A stretch of 64,000 nt of DNA from Selenomonas ruminantium subsp. ruminantium ATCC 12561. GTDB lineage: Bacteria > Bacillota > Negativicutes > Selenomonadales > Selenomonadaceae. Location of the stretch: NCBI RefSeq assembly GCF_000424065.1, contig NZ_KE384126.1:14637-78636 (forward strand), in the 5' to 3' direction. This document shows positions 6,610 to 15,770 of the stretch, in pieces. Both the position numbers and the translations under genes were made by a program. Numbering within the stretch: the first letter of the stretch is position 1; the number at the start of each line of letters is the position of its first letter. Below the pieces are notes generated by a model. That model was not told the origin of the DNA, ran no database searches, and worked only from the letters and a program-made list of their open reading frames with translations.

Positions 6610-7716
6610 ATGGCTGAAAGTCGGGAAGAAAATTTTTATCTGGCGGCGATGCTGCGGTGTCCGGGGATTGGTTGTCGTTATTTGCGGCAGTTGTTGGAAG
6701 TTCTGGGAAGTGCTGAGGCTGTCTGGCGGGCGGATAGGGATGTTTTGACAGCGACAAGGATTTTATCGCTGCGACTCTCTGAGCGGTTGGCAAATTTTTG
6801 TCGGCAGCATGAGGCTGTGCCCGAGGAGATAAAGAAGGTCTGTGAAAAGAAGGTCATTTCTACCGTATCTATAATGGAAGAAAACTACCCGGAAGTGCTG
6901 CGGGAAATCTATGCGGCACCTGTGATTCTTTACTATACGGGAATACTAGAGCCAGATGCCCGGCGGGTGGCTATGGTAGGAGCGCGGAAGTCCTCCGGCT
7001 ATGGGCAGGCGACGGCGTTGGATTTTGGCGAAAAACTGGCCGCAGCGGGGCTGACGGTGGTCAGTGGTGCGGCCAGGGGGATTGATACCTTTTCCCATCA
7101 AGGGGCGCTCAAAACGGGGCGCACGGTTGCGGTTTTAGGCTGTGGTGTGGATATCGCCTATCCGTCTGAGAATCGGAAGCTGCTTTACGATATTGCCGAT
7201 TCTGGTGGTGCGGTCGTTTCAGAATATGAGCCGGGAACTCGGCCTTTGCCGGCGTATTTTCCAGCCCGCAACCGCATCATCAGCGGTCTTGCGGAAGGGA
7301 CGCTGGTGGTGGAGGCTGCTGCCCGCTCGGGGTCACTGATTACCGCCGAGATGGCGCTGTCTGCCGGGCGTGATGTCTATGCCGTTCCGGGCAGTATTTA
7401 TGCACCGGGATGTGCGGGGTGCAACCACCTCATTCAGCAGGGGGCAAAACTGGTCGCCAAAGCGGAAGATGTTTTGGAGGAATTTCAGCTTTCCCTGCCC
7501 AAAACCTCCGCTAAGCCAGCTATAAAGCTTACGGCGGAGGAACAGGAGATTTATCAGGTATTGTCCTTTGATCAGGCATTGAGCATGGATGAAATCATGA
7601 ACAATCTGCCTGATGGTGAAATAGCAAATTTATCCTATCTGCTTCTGCAAATGGAGCTAAAGGGGATTGTGATAGAAAACGAGCTGCATGCCTTTAGGCG
7701 TGCCGAGAGGGAGTGA
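6610..7716 (+). CDS. dprA: DNA-processing protein DprA
   Basis: A 368-residue protein that binds incoming single-stranded DNA and loads RecA during natural transformation. There is an N-terminal SAM-like/HhH region (MLRCPGIGCRYLRQLLE) and a central Rossmann DprA/Smf domain at about 110-310 (VGARKSSGYGQ, SGAARGIDTFSH, LGCGVDIAYP, NRIISGLAEG). A C-terminal winged-helix-like domain (DprA/DML1) follows at about 315-360. AGGTGG precedes the ATG. It heads the dprA-topA-trmFO-hslVU-codY block, an arrangement common in Firmicutes. The topA start lies 4 bp after its stop. Confidence 0.93.
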   Translation: MAESREENFYLAAMLRCPGIGCRYLRQLLEVLGSAEAVWRADRDVLTATRILSLRLSERLANFCRQHEAVPEEIKKVCEKKVISTVSIMEENYPEVLREIYAAPVILYYTGILEPDARRVAMVGARKSSGYGQATALDFGEKLAAAGLTVVSGAARGIDTFSHQGALKTGRTVAVLGCGVDIAYPSENRKLLYDIADSGGAVVSEYEPGTRPLPAYFPARNRIISGLAEGTLVVEAAARSGSLITAEMALSAGRDVYAVPGSIYAPGCAGCNHLIQQGAKLVAKAEDVLEEFQLSLPKTSAKPAIKLTAEEQEIYQVLSFDQALSMDEIMNNLPDGEIANLSYLLLQMELKGIVIENELHAFRRAERE

Positions 7717-7720
7717 AAGT

Positions 7721-9979
7721 TTGGCTGCAGAAAAAGCAAAAGCCAAGGCGAAACCTCGCGCCAAAGCGAGCAAGGTAAAAAAGACCTTGGTTATTGTGGA
7801 GTCGCCGGCAAAAGCGAAGACCATTGAAAAATATTTGGGGAAAAAATATATGGTGCGGGCCTCGATGGGGCATTTGCGCGACCTGCCCAAAAGCCAGTTC
7901 GGCATTGATGTGGAAAACGATTTTGCACCCAAGTATATCAATATCCGGGGAAAAGGGGACTTAATCAAGGCACTGAAAAAAGATGCTAAAAATGCCGATA
8001 AAGTTTATCTGGCAAGCGACCCTGACCGTGAAGGTGAGGCTATTGCCTGGCATCTGTCCTTCATACTGGGCTTAAATCCGGAAGAGGACTGCCGCATTGT
8101 CTTCAATGAAATCACGAAACCGGCTATTCAGGATGCAGTAAAGCATCCGCGCAGCATCAATATTGACCAGGTGGATGCCCAGCAGGCCCGTCGTATGCTT
8201 GACCGCATTGTGGGCTATAAGCTGTCGCCGCTGCTTTGGCGTAAGGTGCGCAAGGGCCTTTCGGCAGGCCGTGTGCAGTCTGTAACGGTCAAGCTTATCT
8301 GCGACAGGGAAAAGGAAATTCAGGCCTTTGAGTCCGTGGAATACTGGACGGTGGGCATGAAGCTGCGGAAGGACAAGTCCGCGATGTTCGAGGCCGAGCT
8401 TACGCATGTGGATGGGGAAAAACTTGACCTGCACGATGAGAAGGCAGCCGAAGCGTTGGTGGCTGATTTCCAGCAGCAGAGACTTCTGGTGGACAAGGTG
8501 AAAAAGAGCGAGCGCAAACGTAAACCCGCAGCACCCTTTACCACGAGCTCACTGCAGCAGGATGCGGCCCGCAAACTGGGCTTTACCTCCCGCAAGACCA
8601 TGATGCTCGCACAGCAGCTCTATGAAGGTATTGAATTGGGCCGTCATGGTGCTACAGGTCTGATTACCTATATGCGAACCGACTCCACGCGCTTGTCGGA
8701 TGTGGCCCTTAACGATGCCCGCGCCTTTATCGGCGAGCAGTTCGGTGAAGACTATCTGCCGCCCAAGGCCAATGTCTATGTGACGGGGAAAAAGGCTCAG
8801 GATGCCCATGAAGCTATCCGCCCGACGGATGTGAACCTGACGCCGGAAAGTGTCGAGAAGCACTTAAATAAAGACCAGTTCAAGCTATATAATCTCATTT
8901 GGCAGCGCTTTACGGCAAGCCAGATGGTACCGGCTGTCTATGACACGCTGAGCATTCAGATTAAGGCGGGCGAGCGCTATACGGCCAAGGCCGCAGGCTC
9001 CAAGCTCAAGTTCCCCGGATTTACGGCCGTATATGCCGGTGCGGAAAGCAGCAAGAAGGAAAAAGATGTACTGCTGCCGGATTTAGCCGAAGGCGATGAA
9101 CTGAATATCGCCAAGATGCTGCCGCAGCAGCATTTTACAGAACCGCCTCCACGCTACAACGATGCTTCGCTGGTTAAGACGCTGGAGGAAAAGGAAATCG
9201 GCCGTCCGAGTACCTATGCGCCGATTATCGAAACCATTCAGGCCCGTGGCTATGTCCAGCGCATTGACAAGCATTTCCAGCCTACGGAATTAGGCTTTGT
9301 CGTGGTGGATATGCTGGAAGAGTACTTCAAGGATATCGTTGATGTGAAGTTTACGGCAGATCTCGAAAATGAGCTGGATGAAATCGCCGAAGGCAAGGTG
9401 GAGAAGAATCATCTGCTTAAGGAATTTTATGACCCCTTTGCCGTTACGCTGGAAAAGGCCGATGAAGCCATCGGTCATGTGGAACTGCCGGAGGAAGAAA
9501 CCGATATTCCCTGTGACAAATGCGGCCGCATGATGGTCGTAAAGCAAGGGCGTTTCGGCAAGTTCCTGGCCTGCCCCGGCTTCCCGGACTGCCGCAACAC
9601 CAAGCCGCTGCTCGTGGATACCGGCGTGCAGTGCCCCAAATGCGGCGGGGCGATTGTCGAGCGCAAGTCGCATAGGGGCAGAAAGTTCTACGGCTGCAAG
9701 AATTACCCGGAATGTGATTACACGACCTGGGACCAGCCGCTGCAGGAAAAATGCCCGAAATGCGGTGCATTTATGCTCAAGCATCATTATAAGAATGGCC
9801 GCGGCCTGACCTATTGCAGCAATGAGTCCTGTGAGACGCGTATCGATCACCCCATCAACAAGGAACTCGAGAAGATGCGTCAGCGGGCGGAAGCCAAGAA
9901 GGCCAAGGAAGCGGAAGCAGCTGCACAGGCTGAGGCGGCAGAACAAGAAAGCAAGACGAAAAAAGGGAAAAAGAAATAA
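7721..9979 (+). CDS. topA: DNA topoisomerase I (type IA)
   Basis: A 752-residue enzyme that relaxes negative supercoils. It has a Lys/Ala-rich N-terminal tail, a Toprim domain ([30 protein letters not shown]) and the active-site tyrosine in [11 protein letters not shown]. Three C-terminal zinc ribbons ([35 protein letters not shown]) are followed by a Lys-rich tail. TTG at 7721 is chosen as start: GAGAGGGAG lies 9 bp upstream, and starting at the ATG 7688 would overlap dprA by about 29 bp without a ribosome site. The stop codon overlaps the trmFO start (TAATG). Confidence 0.95.
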   Translation: MAAEKAKAKAKPRAKASKVKKTLVIVESPAKAKTIEKYLGKKYMVRASMGHLRDLPKSQFGIDVENDFAPKYINIRGKGDLIKALKKDAKNADKVYLASDPDREGEAIAWHLSFILGLNPEEDCRIVFNEITKPAIQDAVKHPRSINIDQVDAQQARRMLDRIVGYKLSPLLWRKVRKGLSAGRVQSVTVKLICDREKEIQAFESVEYWTVGMKLRKDKSAMFEAELTHVDGEKLDLHDEKAAEALVADFQQQRLLVDKVKKSERKRKPAAPFTTSSLQQDAARKLGFTSRKTMMLAQQLYEGIELGRHGATGLITYMRTDSTRLSDVALNDARAFIGEQFGEDYLPPKANVYVTGKKAQDAHEAIRPTDVNLTPESVEKHLNKDQFKLYNLIWQRFTASQMVPAVYDTLSIQIKAGERYTAKAAGSKLKFPGFTAVYAGAESSKKEKDVLLPDLAEGDELNIAKMLPQQHFTEPPPRYNDASLVKTLEEKEIGRPSTYAPIIETIQARGYVQRIDKHFQPTELGFVVVDMLEEYFKDIVDVKFTADLENELDEIAEGKVEKNHLLKEFYDPFAVTLEKADEAIGHVELPEEETDIPCDKCGRMMVVKQGRFGKFLACPGFPDCRNTKPLLVDTGVQCPKCGGAIVERKSHRGRKFYGCKNYPECDYTTWDQPLQEKCPKCGAFMLKHHYKNGRGLTYCSNESCETRIDHPINKELEKMRQRAEAKKAKEAEAAAQAEAAEQESKTKKGKKK

Positions 9980-11313
9980 TGAAAGATATCATCATCATTG
10001 GGGCGGGGCTTTCCGGTGCAGAAGCTGCCTGGCAGGCAGCCAACATGGGCGCAAACGTAACCCTTTACGAAATGCGTCCGGTCAAATCCACGCCTGCCCA
10101 TAAGACGGCAGAATTTGCCGAGCTGGTCTGCAGCAACTCCCTGAGGGGAGCCGGTATGGAAAATGCCGTGGGGGTGCTCAAAGAGGAAATGCGCCGCCTG
10201 GGTTCCATTATCATGGAAGCTGCCGATGCGACGCAAGTACCGGCAGGCGGGGCACTGGCTGTAGACCGTCATGGGTTCAGCCAGTATATTACCGACAAGG
10301 TGAGCAGTCACCCCAATATCACCGTTATTCACGAGGAAATCGAAACCATCCCCTTGCGGGATGATGCGATTACCATTGTGGCCAGCGGCCCGCTGACGGA
10401 AGGCAAGCTGGCTGAGGAAATCGCCAAATTAACGGGCAATGATTCCCTCTATTTCTACGATGCAGCGGCTCCGATTGTGAGCCTGGAATCCGTGGATATG
10501 ACCAAGGCCTACCGCGCTTCCCGTTATGGCAAGGGCGAGGCGGCTTATATCAACTGTCCGATGACCAAGGAAGAATATCAGGCGTTTTGGACGGAATTGG
10601 TCAATGCTGAAAAAGCACCGACCAAGGATTTTGAAAAAGAAAAATTCTTTGAAGGCTGTATGCCAGTGGAAGTGATGGCCAGCCGTGGGGAAGATACCCT
10701 GCTGTTTGGCCCGTTAAAGCCGGTGGGGCTCGAGCATCCGGAAACCGGTGTGCGTCCCTATGCGGTGGTACAGCTGCGGCAGGATAATGCCTCGGCAACC
10801 CTATATAACATTGTCGGTTTCCAGACCCATCTCAAATGGCCGGAACAGCGCCGTGTCTTTGGCATGATTCCAGGGCTGGAGAGCGCCGAATTCCTGCGCT
10901 ATGGCGTTATGCACCGCAATACGTTCCTGAATTCGCCGACGCATATGCGTCCAACCTTCCAGTTCAAGGGCATTGATAATTTGTTCTTTGCCGGACAGAT
11001 GACGGGGGTGGAAGGTTATGTAGAATCGGCGGCTTCGGGGCTGGTAGCAGGTGTCAATGCCGCGCGTATGGCCATGGGCAAGGAACCGTTGGTCTTCCCG
11101 GAAGAAACCTGTCATGGGGCGCTGGCTCACTACATTACCACCAGTGAAGCCAAGCATTTCCAGCCCATGAATGTGAACTTTGGCATTTTGCCCACCATTG
11201 TTATGCGCAATGAAAACGGCAAAATCATCAAGGATAAAAAAGCAAAGAAAATGAAACTAGCTGAGCGGGCGTTAAAGGCTATTGAGGACTTTAAGCCGGC
11301 TATTGGAGGCTGA
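9979..11313 (+). CDS. trmFO: Folate-dependent tRNA (uracil-54-C5) methyltransferase TrmFO
   Basis: A 444-residue flavoenzyme that makes ribothymidine at tRNA position 54 using methylene-tetrahydrofolate and FAD. The N-terminal dinucleotide-binding motif is [17 protein letters not shown]; the family signature [11 protein letters not shown] and the C-terminal FAD-binding segment ([20 protein letters not shown]) are present. Length matches the family. It is translationally coupled to topA upstream and to hslV downstream by overlapping stop/start codons. Confidence 0.95.
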   Translation: MKDIIIIGAGLSGAEAAWQAANMGANVTLYEMRPVKSTPAHKTAEFAELVCSNSLRGAGMENAVGVLKEEMRRLGSIIMEAADATQVPAGGALAVDRHGFSQYITDKVSSHPNITVIHEEIETIPLRDDAITIVASGPLTEGKLAEEIAKLTGNDSLYFYDAAAPIVSLESVDMTKAYRASRYGKGEAAYINCPMTKEEYQAFWTELVNAEKAPTKDFEKEKFFEGCMPVEVMASRGEDTLLFGPLKPVGLEHPETGVRPYAVVQLRQDNASATLYNIVGFQTHLKWPEQRRVFGMIPGLESAEFLRYGVMHRNTFLNSPTHMRPTFQFKGIDNLFFAGQMTGVEGYVESAASGLVAGVNAARMAMGKEPLVFPEETCHGALAHYITTSEAKHFQPMNVNFGILPTIVMRNENGKIIKDKKAKKMKLAERALKAIEDFKPAIGG

Positions 11314-11861
11314 TGAACATGGAAACGCAATTTCATGCAACGACAATCTGCGCTGTGCGCAAAAATGGCAAGACGGCTATCGCGGGGGATGGCCAGGTAA
11401 CTTTTGGTGAACATACCATCATGAAAGCCAATGCCCGTAAGGTACGCCGTTTGTATCATAATCAGGTATTGGCAGGCTTTGCCGGTTCAGTGGCAGATGC
11501 TTTTACGTTATTTGAAAAGTTTGAGGCCAAGCTGGAGGCGTATAATGGCAATCTTCAGCGGGCGGCGGTAGAGCTGGCTAAAGAATGGCGTACGGACAAA
11601 ATCCTGCGCAAGCTGGAAGCCCTGCTTTTGGTAGCCGACAAGGATACCATGCTGATGCTCTCCGGCAATGGTGAGGTCATTGAGCCGGACGGAGATGTAG
11701 CCGCGATTGGTTCTGGCGGATTCTATGCACTGTCTGCAGGCCGGGCTATGGCCAAGCATACGGAAATGACGGCGGGGGAAATTGCTAAAGAAGCCCTGTC
11801 CATCGCAGCGGATATCTGCGTATTTACCAATCATAATATCAAAGTGGAGGAACTGGACTAA
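11313..11861 (+). CDS. hslV: ATP-dependent protease subunit HslV (ClpQ)
   Basis: The 182-residue proteolytic subunit of the HslUV two-component protease, a proteasome beta-like fold. The mature N-terminal catalytic threonine is in [12 protein letters not shown], so a short propeptide (about 8 residues) is removed. [14 protein letters not shown] and [14 protein letters not shown] are family hallmarks. The start is ATG 11313 or ATG 11319. Its stop codon overlaps the hslU start (TAATG). Confidence 0.95.
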   Translation: MNMETQFHATTICAVRKNGKTAIAGDGQVTFGEHTIMKANARKVRRLYHNQVLAGFAGSVADAFTLFEKFEAKLEAYNGNLQRAAVELAKEWRTDKILRKLEALLLVADKDTMLMLSGNGEVIEPDGDVAAIGSGGFYALSAGRAMAKHTEMTAGEIAKEALSIAADICVFTNHNIKVEELD

Positions 11862-13261
11862 TGGAAGAACTTTTTGGCACAAACGAACAGACTCCGCGTC
11901 AGATTGTGGAGGAATTAAACAAATATATTGTAGGTCAGGACGAGGCGAAAAAGTCTGTGGCCATTGCTCTGCGCAATCGCTGGCGCAGCCGCAAGCTGCC
12001 TTCCGATATGCAGGAAGATGTAGTACCCAAGAACATTCTGATGATAGGTTCCACCGGTGTAGGTAAGACCGAAATTGCTCGCCGTCTGGCCAAACTGGTC
12101 AAGGCGCCCTTTATTAAAGTAGAGGCGACTAAGTTTACGGAAGTTGGCTATGTGGGCCGTGATGTGGAATCCATCATTCGTGACCTGGCAGAAACTTCTG
12201 TACGCATGGTGCGTCAGCAGCGGATTGAATCCGTACAGGATAAGGCCAAGGAAATGGCCGAAGAACGCATTTTGGACGTATTCGTTCCTGAGCCGAAGAA
12301 GAATACCAATCCTTTGGGCAGACTCTTTGGCGGCAGTGATGATGACAGCGAAGAAAAAGAACAGCCGGCAGAACCCAAATATCAGGCTGGCCGTGAATGG
12401 GTGCGTAAACGTTTGCAGAAAGGCGAACTCGAACAGGAAACCATCGAGATTGATGTAGAAGATTCCGGCAAGCCTATGGTGGGCATGTTTGCTGGTTCCA
12501 GCCTGGAGAGCATGGGCGACAACATTCAGGACATGATTGGCAACCTCATGCCCAAGCGTCATCGCAAGCGCAAGGTTACGGTGGAACAGGCCCGCAAGAT
12601 TTTCACGCAGGAAGAAGCAGACAAGCTCATTGATATGGAAGCTGTGGCCGATGAAGCCGTGAAGGTGGCTGAATACAGCGGTATTGTGTTCCTGGATGAA
12701 ATTGACAAGGTGGCCGTAAAGGGCAACAGCTCTGGTGCCGATGTGAGCCGTGAAGGCGTGCAGCGCGATATCCTGCCCATCGTGGAAGGTTCTACGGTTA
12801 TGACGAAATATGGTCCCTTAAAGACAGACCATGTGCTCTTTATTGCTGCTGGTGCTTTCCATATGGCTAAGCCTTCGGATCTGATTCCGGAACTGCAGGG
12901 CCGCTTCCCCATCCGTGTGGAACTCAAATCCCTGCGCAAGGAAGATTTCCAGAAAATCCTCACGGAGCCGCAGAATGCACTGATCAAGCAGTATCAGGCT
13001 ATGCTGGCAACAGAAGATGTGGAACTGGAATTCAAGGACGATGCCATTGCCCGTTTGGCGCAGCTGGCCTGTGATGTAAATGAACAGGCTGAGGATATCG
13101 GTGCCCGCCGTCTGCATACGCTGCTGGAAAAATTGTTGGAAGAAGTAAGCTTTACCGCTCCAGAACTTACAGAGAAAAAAGTTGTCATTGATGCTGCCTA
13201 TGTGGATAAGCAGCTGGCTGATATTGTAGTGAACCGCGATTTGTCGCAGTTTATTCTCTAA
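11861..13261 (+). CDS. hslU: ATP-dependent protease ATPase subunit HslU (ClpY)
   Basis: A 466-residue AAA+ unfoldase that feeds substrates to HslV. Walker A is STGVGKTE, the pore motif region is [12 protein letters not shown] and Walker B is VFLDEIDK; a charged I-domain insertion lies at about 135-210. The C-terminal SQFIL tail is the segment that docks between HslV subunits in this family. It is coupled directly to hslV. The downstream gap to codY contains an AT-rich stretch and a 12-bp hairpin. Confidence 0.95.
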   Translation: MEELFGTNEQTPRQIVEELNKYIVGQDEAKKSVAIALRNRWRSRKLPSDMQEDVVPKNILMIGSTGVGKTEIARRLAKLVKAPFIKVEATKFTEVGYVGRDVESIIRDLAETSVRMVRQQRIESVQDKAKEMAEERILDVFVPEPKKNTNPLGRLFGGSDDDSEEKEQPAEPKYQAGREWVRKRLQKGELEQETIEIDVEDSGKPMVGMFAGSSLESMGDNIQDMIGNLMPKRHRKRKVTVEQARKIFTQEEADKLIDMEAVADEAVKVAEYSGIVFLDEIDKVAVKGNSSGADVSREGVQRDILPIVEGSTVMTKYGPLKTDHVLFIAAGAFHMAKPSDLIPELQGRFPIRVELKSLRKEDFQKILTEPQNALIKQYQAMLATEDVELEFKDDAIARLAQLACDVNEQAEDIGARRLHTLLEKLLEEVSFTAPELTEKKVVIDAAYVDKQLADIVVNRDLSQFIL

Positions 13262-13353
13262 GAAAAAATAATATGAAAATTTAATTAAAAATATTATTCT
13301 GCATCTATGATTATTTTGAAAAATGTGATAAAATATCTATAGATGTGTATGAG

Positions 13354-13381
13354 CAGTCCTGTTCATGAGTGAACAGGACTG
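13354..13381. promoter_or_regulatory. Perfect hairpin in the codY leader
   Basis: CAGTCCTGTTCA (13354-13365) pairs perfectly with TGAACAGGACTG (13370-13381) around a TGAG loop, 29 bp before the codY ATG. Only a weak T-rich tail follows, so it may be the hslU terminator, an attenuator or an operator. The 11-mer AGCAGTCCTGT recurs in the terminator after codY. Confidence 0.65.
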
Positions 13382-13410
13382 TCAAAATATTTTGTAAAGG
13401 AGAAAGCTAC

Positions 13411-14187
13411 ATGGCATCATTATTAGAAAAAACCAGAAAAATCAATCGTCTCCTGCAGCGTTCAGAGAATGTGGAATACGATGGAATATCCCGGGTGCTC
13501 AGCAACGTTCTTAATGCGAATGTCTATATCACCAACAAGAAGGGCAAAATCTTTGGTTATGCCTTTGTGGATGATTTTGAATGCGATCTGATGGTGGATA
13601 AGGTAATCAATCAAGGCGAATTCCCCAAGACTTACGTAAGCTGGCTTATGCGCATGGACGAAACCAATGCTAACCTGCATTCCAAGACAGGCATGTGCGC
13701 TTATGAGGAGAATACGAAATGTCTCTTCAACGGCAAGAACACCACGATTGTTCCAATCTATGGTGTAGGTGAGCGCATTGGTACATTGGTTGTAGCTAAG
13801 TACGATGAAGAATTCAGTGATGAAGATTTGTTGCTCTGTGAATATGGTGCTACGGTAGTAGGCATGGAAATGCTCCGCGACCATGCAGAAAAAATCGAAA
13901 TCGAAGCCCGCAAGAAAGCTACGGTACAGATTGCGCTCAATACGTTGTCCTTCTCGGAAAGCCGGGCAGCCAAGGCTATTTTGGAAGCCTTGCCGGATAC
14001 GGAAGGTCTGCTGGTTGCCTCTAAAATCGCTGACAAGGTGAAAATTACCCGTTCGGTTATCGTCAATGCACTGCGCAAGTTCGAATCTGCTGGCGTGATT
14101 TCCTCCAAGTCTCTGGGCATGAAAGGAACGTACATCAAGGTACTCAATGAATACCTGTTGGAAGAAGTGCAGAAATTAAAGATTTGA
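13411..14187 (+). CDS. codY: GTP- and branched-chain-amino-acid-sensing repressor CodY
   Basis: The 258-residue global nutritional regulator. It has an N-terminal GAF domain (about 1-155) that binds Ile/Val/Leu and a C-terminal winged helix-turn-helix (ASKIADKVKITRSVIVNALRK). AAAGGAGAAAG sits 6 bp before ATG 13411; an upstream in-frame start at 13369 would run through the leader hairpin and is rejected. Linkage of codY to hslVU and the flagellar cluster is the same as in Bacillus, and CodY often represses motility genes there. The gene ends in its own terminator, so flgB is not co-transcribed by default. Confidence 0.95.
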   Translation: MASLLEKTRKINRLLQRSENVEYDGISRVLSNVLNANVYITNKKGKIFGYAFVDDFECDLMVDKVINQGEFPKTYVSWLMRMDETNANLHSKTGMCAYEENTKCLFNGKNTTIVPIYGVGERIGTLVVAKYDEEFSDEDLLLCEYGATVVGMEMLRDHAEKIEIEARKKATVQIALNTLSFSESRAAKAILEALPDTEGLLVASKIADKVKITRSVIVNALRKFESAGVISSKSLGMKGTYIKVLNEYLLEEVQKLKI

Positions 14188-14212
14188 CATGGCTTACAAG
14201 GCCTGTTTTGTG

Positions 14213-14251
14213 GGACTGTTGCGGAAAAGCAGCAGTCCTGTATTTTTTTTT
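14213..14251 (+). terminator. Rho-independent terminator after codY
   Basis: GGACTGTTGC (14213-14222) pairs with GCAGCAGTCC (14229-14238), with one mismatch, and is followed by a run of ten T residues (14242-14251). Confidence 0.9.
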
Positions 14252-14264
14252 GCCATATTGCCTA

Positions 14265-14293
14265 TTGTTTAATAACGAAAAAAATGATAAAGT
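14265..14293 (+). promoter_or_regulatory. Candidate sigma-A promoter of the flagellar operon
   Basis: TTGTTT at 14265-14270, a 17-bp spacer and TAAAGT at 14288-14293. It would yield a leader of about 185 nt before flgB, matching the structured sequence at 14340-14425. Confidence 0.45.
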
Positions 14294-14339
14294 GGGAAGG
14301 AGTTAGAGGGCTTATGTAGAAAATAAATAAAAGGCAACT

Positions 14340-14425
14340 ATGACGAGACAGGCAAATGACCCGCCTTGTTGAAACGCCAAGAGGAAGTTTTGTCTGCGGC
14401 AAAGCTGGAACAACGGCGTTATAAG
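14340..14425 (+). ncRNA. Candidate structured leader (possible riboswitch) upstream of flgB
   Basis: The leader contains paired segments: ACAGGC/GCCTTGT (about 14349-14373) and AACGCC/GGCGTT (about 14373-14420), and two purine-rich loops GGCAAA and GCGGCAAAGC. The loop motifs recall the GGCAAA and GCAAAGC strings of the c-di-GMP-I aptamer, and such a switch precedes flgB in Clostridioides difficile, but the spacing here does not fit that consensus. Treat it as a structured 5' UTR of unknown ligand. Confidence 0.3.
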
Positions 14426-14483
14426 GATAAGCGAACAAATAACCATTGTGTGGAATGGCGGATTGAAGGGATGTGATTAAGGC

Positions 14484-14906
14484 ATGTTGGAACAGATTAT
14501 GAATTCGTCTAATTTTGATTACCTTTCCCGTGGGCTGGAGGCTGCCAATTTACGTCACGAAGTAATCAGCAACAATATCGCCAATGTGAATACCCCACAT
14601 TTTAAGCGTAGTGCGGTGAATTTTGAGGATTTGCTGGCCAAAGAAATGCATTTGGATGATGATGGCAATCGTATGGCTGTTGTTCGAACCCATGACCGGC
14701 ATTTGCCCATTCCTCTGCGGGGGAAGGCAGGTGCTGTCATCGAAGAGGATGAATCTACGACTATGCGTGTAGATGACAATAATGTGGATATTGATATGGA
14801 AATGGCAGGATTGTCGAAAAATCAGTTGTACTACAATGCCTTGACTACCCAGCTGGGTGGATTTATGACTAGAATGAAAAATGTTATCACCAGCGGCCAG
14901 AGCTAA
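14484..14906 (+). CDS. flgB: Flagellar proximal rod protein FlgB
   Basis: A 140-residue rod subunit. The N-terminal heptad region LRHEVISNNIANVNTPHFKR is the flagellar rod/hook signature. The C-terminal helix (DNNVDIDMEMAGLSKNQLYYNALTTQLGG) is the usual partner. It is first gene of the 33-kb flagellar-chemotaxis cluster, 190 bp beyond a candidate promoter. A GAAGGGATG site precedes the ATG. Confidence 0.95.
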   Translation: MLEQIMNSSNFDYLSRGLEAANLRHEVISNNIANVNTPHFKRSAVNFEDLLAKEMHLDDDGNRMAVVRTHDRHLPIPLRGKAGAVIEEDESTTMRVDDNNVDIDMEMAGLSKNQLYYNALTTQLGGFMTRMKNVITSGQS

Positions 14907-14943
14907 ATTTTAGCTGGCGATAGAAAGTGTAAAGGAAATTGCT

Positions 14944-15393
14944 ATGAGCATGTTTTTGGGGATTGATGCAGCTGCTTCAGGGCTTACGGCAGAGCGGCTG
15001 CGCATGGATGTTATATCCAATAATATTGCCAACGCCAATACGACCAGAACGCAAGAGAGGGGGGCCTATCATCGACGCTATGTGGTCTTTGAGCCACGTG
15101 TTAAGAATAATGGTCCGTTTCAAAGTTTTTTGAAAAAAGCGGCAAATAAGCTGGAGGCCGGAGATGGTGTAAGAGCTACCCGTATCGAGAGTGATGATAT
15201 GCAGGGGCCGCTGGTTTATGATCCGGGACATCCCGATGCTAATGCAGATGGTTACGTGGAAAGACCTAACGTCAACGTGGTAGCGGAAATGGTGGACATG
15301 ATTACGGCCTCCCGTGCCTATGAAGCCAATACCACTACGATTAATGCGGCTAAATCCATGGTGACTAAGGCTTTGGATATGGGAGCTAAGTAA
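14944..15393 (+). CDS. flgC: Flagellar proximal rod protein FlgC
   Basis: A 149-residue rod subunit partnering FlgB. The N-terminal signature LRMDVISNNIANANTTRTQE is followed by the conserved C-terminal segment VNVVAEMVDMITASRAYEAN. The order flgB-flgC-fliE is the standard Firmicute start of the cluster. Confidence 0.95.
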   Translation: MSMFLGIDAAASGLTAERLRMDVISNNIANANTTRTQERGAYHRRYVVFEPRVKNNGPFQSFLKKAANKLEAGDGVRATRIESDDMQGPLVYDPGHPDANADGYVERPNVNVVAEMVDMITASRAYEANTTTINAAKSMVTKALDMGAK

Positions 15394-15428
15394 CGTTTAC
15401 GATATTGGTGATTCGAGAGGATAGAGAT

Positions 15429-15731
15429 ATGGAAATTGCACCACTCGCGATGACACCTGTGTCCATGCGCGCTACAAGTCATTTGGGTGAGACACAGGAA
15501 ACGCAGGAAGTCAAGAACTTTGGTCAGTATTTGACAGATGCTTTGAAAAAAACGAATGCTTTGCAGTTGGAATCAGACAGGCAGAATGCTTTACTGGCTG
15601 CCGGGCGCATAGAAGATGTTTCTCAGGTGGTTATTGCATCCCAAAAGGCCGACATTGCCATGCAGCTGACCCTTCAGATGAGAAATCGGGCAATGTCAGC
15701 TTATCAGGAAATTATGCGCATGCAGGTATAA
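15429..15731 (+). CDS. fliE: Flagellar hook-basal body complex protein FliE
   Basis: A 100-residue MS ring-rod junction protein. The conserved C-terminal region DVSQVVIASQKADIAMQLTL then QMRNRAMSAYQEIMRM marks the family. ATG 15429 is chosen over an upstream in-frame start at 15405 because of the AGAGGATAGAG site just before it. Confidence 0.93.
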   Translation: MEIAPLAMTPVSMRATSHLGETQETQEVKNFGQYLTDALKKTNALQLESDRQNALLAAGRIEDVSQVVIASQKADIAMQLTLQMRNRAMSAYQEIMRMQV

Positions 15732-15770
15732 TTTGAATACAGTGTGATTCTACGTGAAGGGATTGAGATC

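Noticed and set aside
14340-14425. Confident call of a c-di-GMP-I riboswitch
   Set aside because: Only loop strings resemble the aptamer; the spacing between them and the lack of a GNRA-type hairpin do not meet the consensus.
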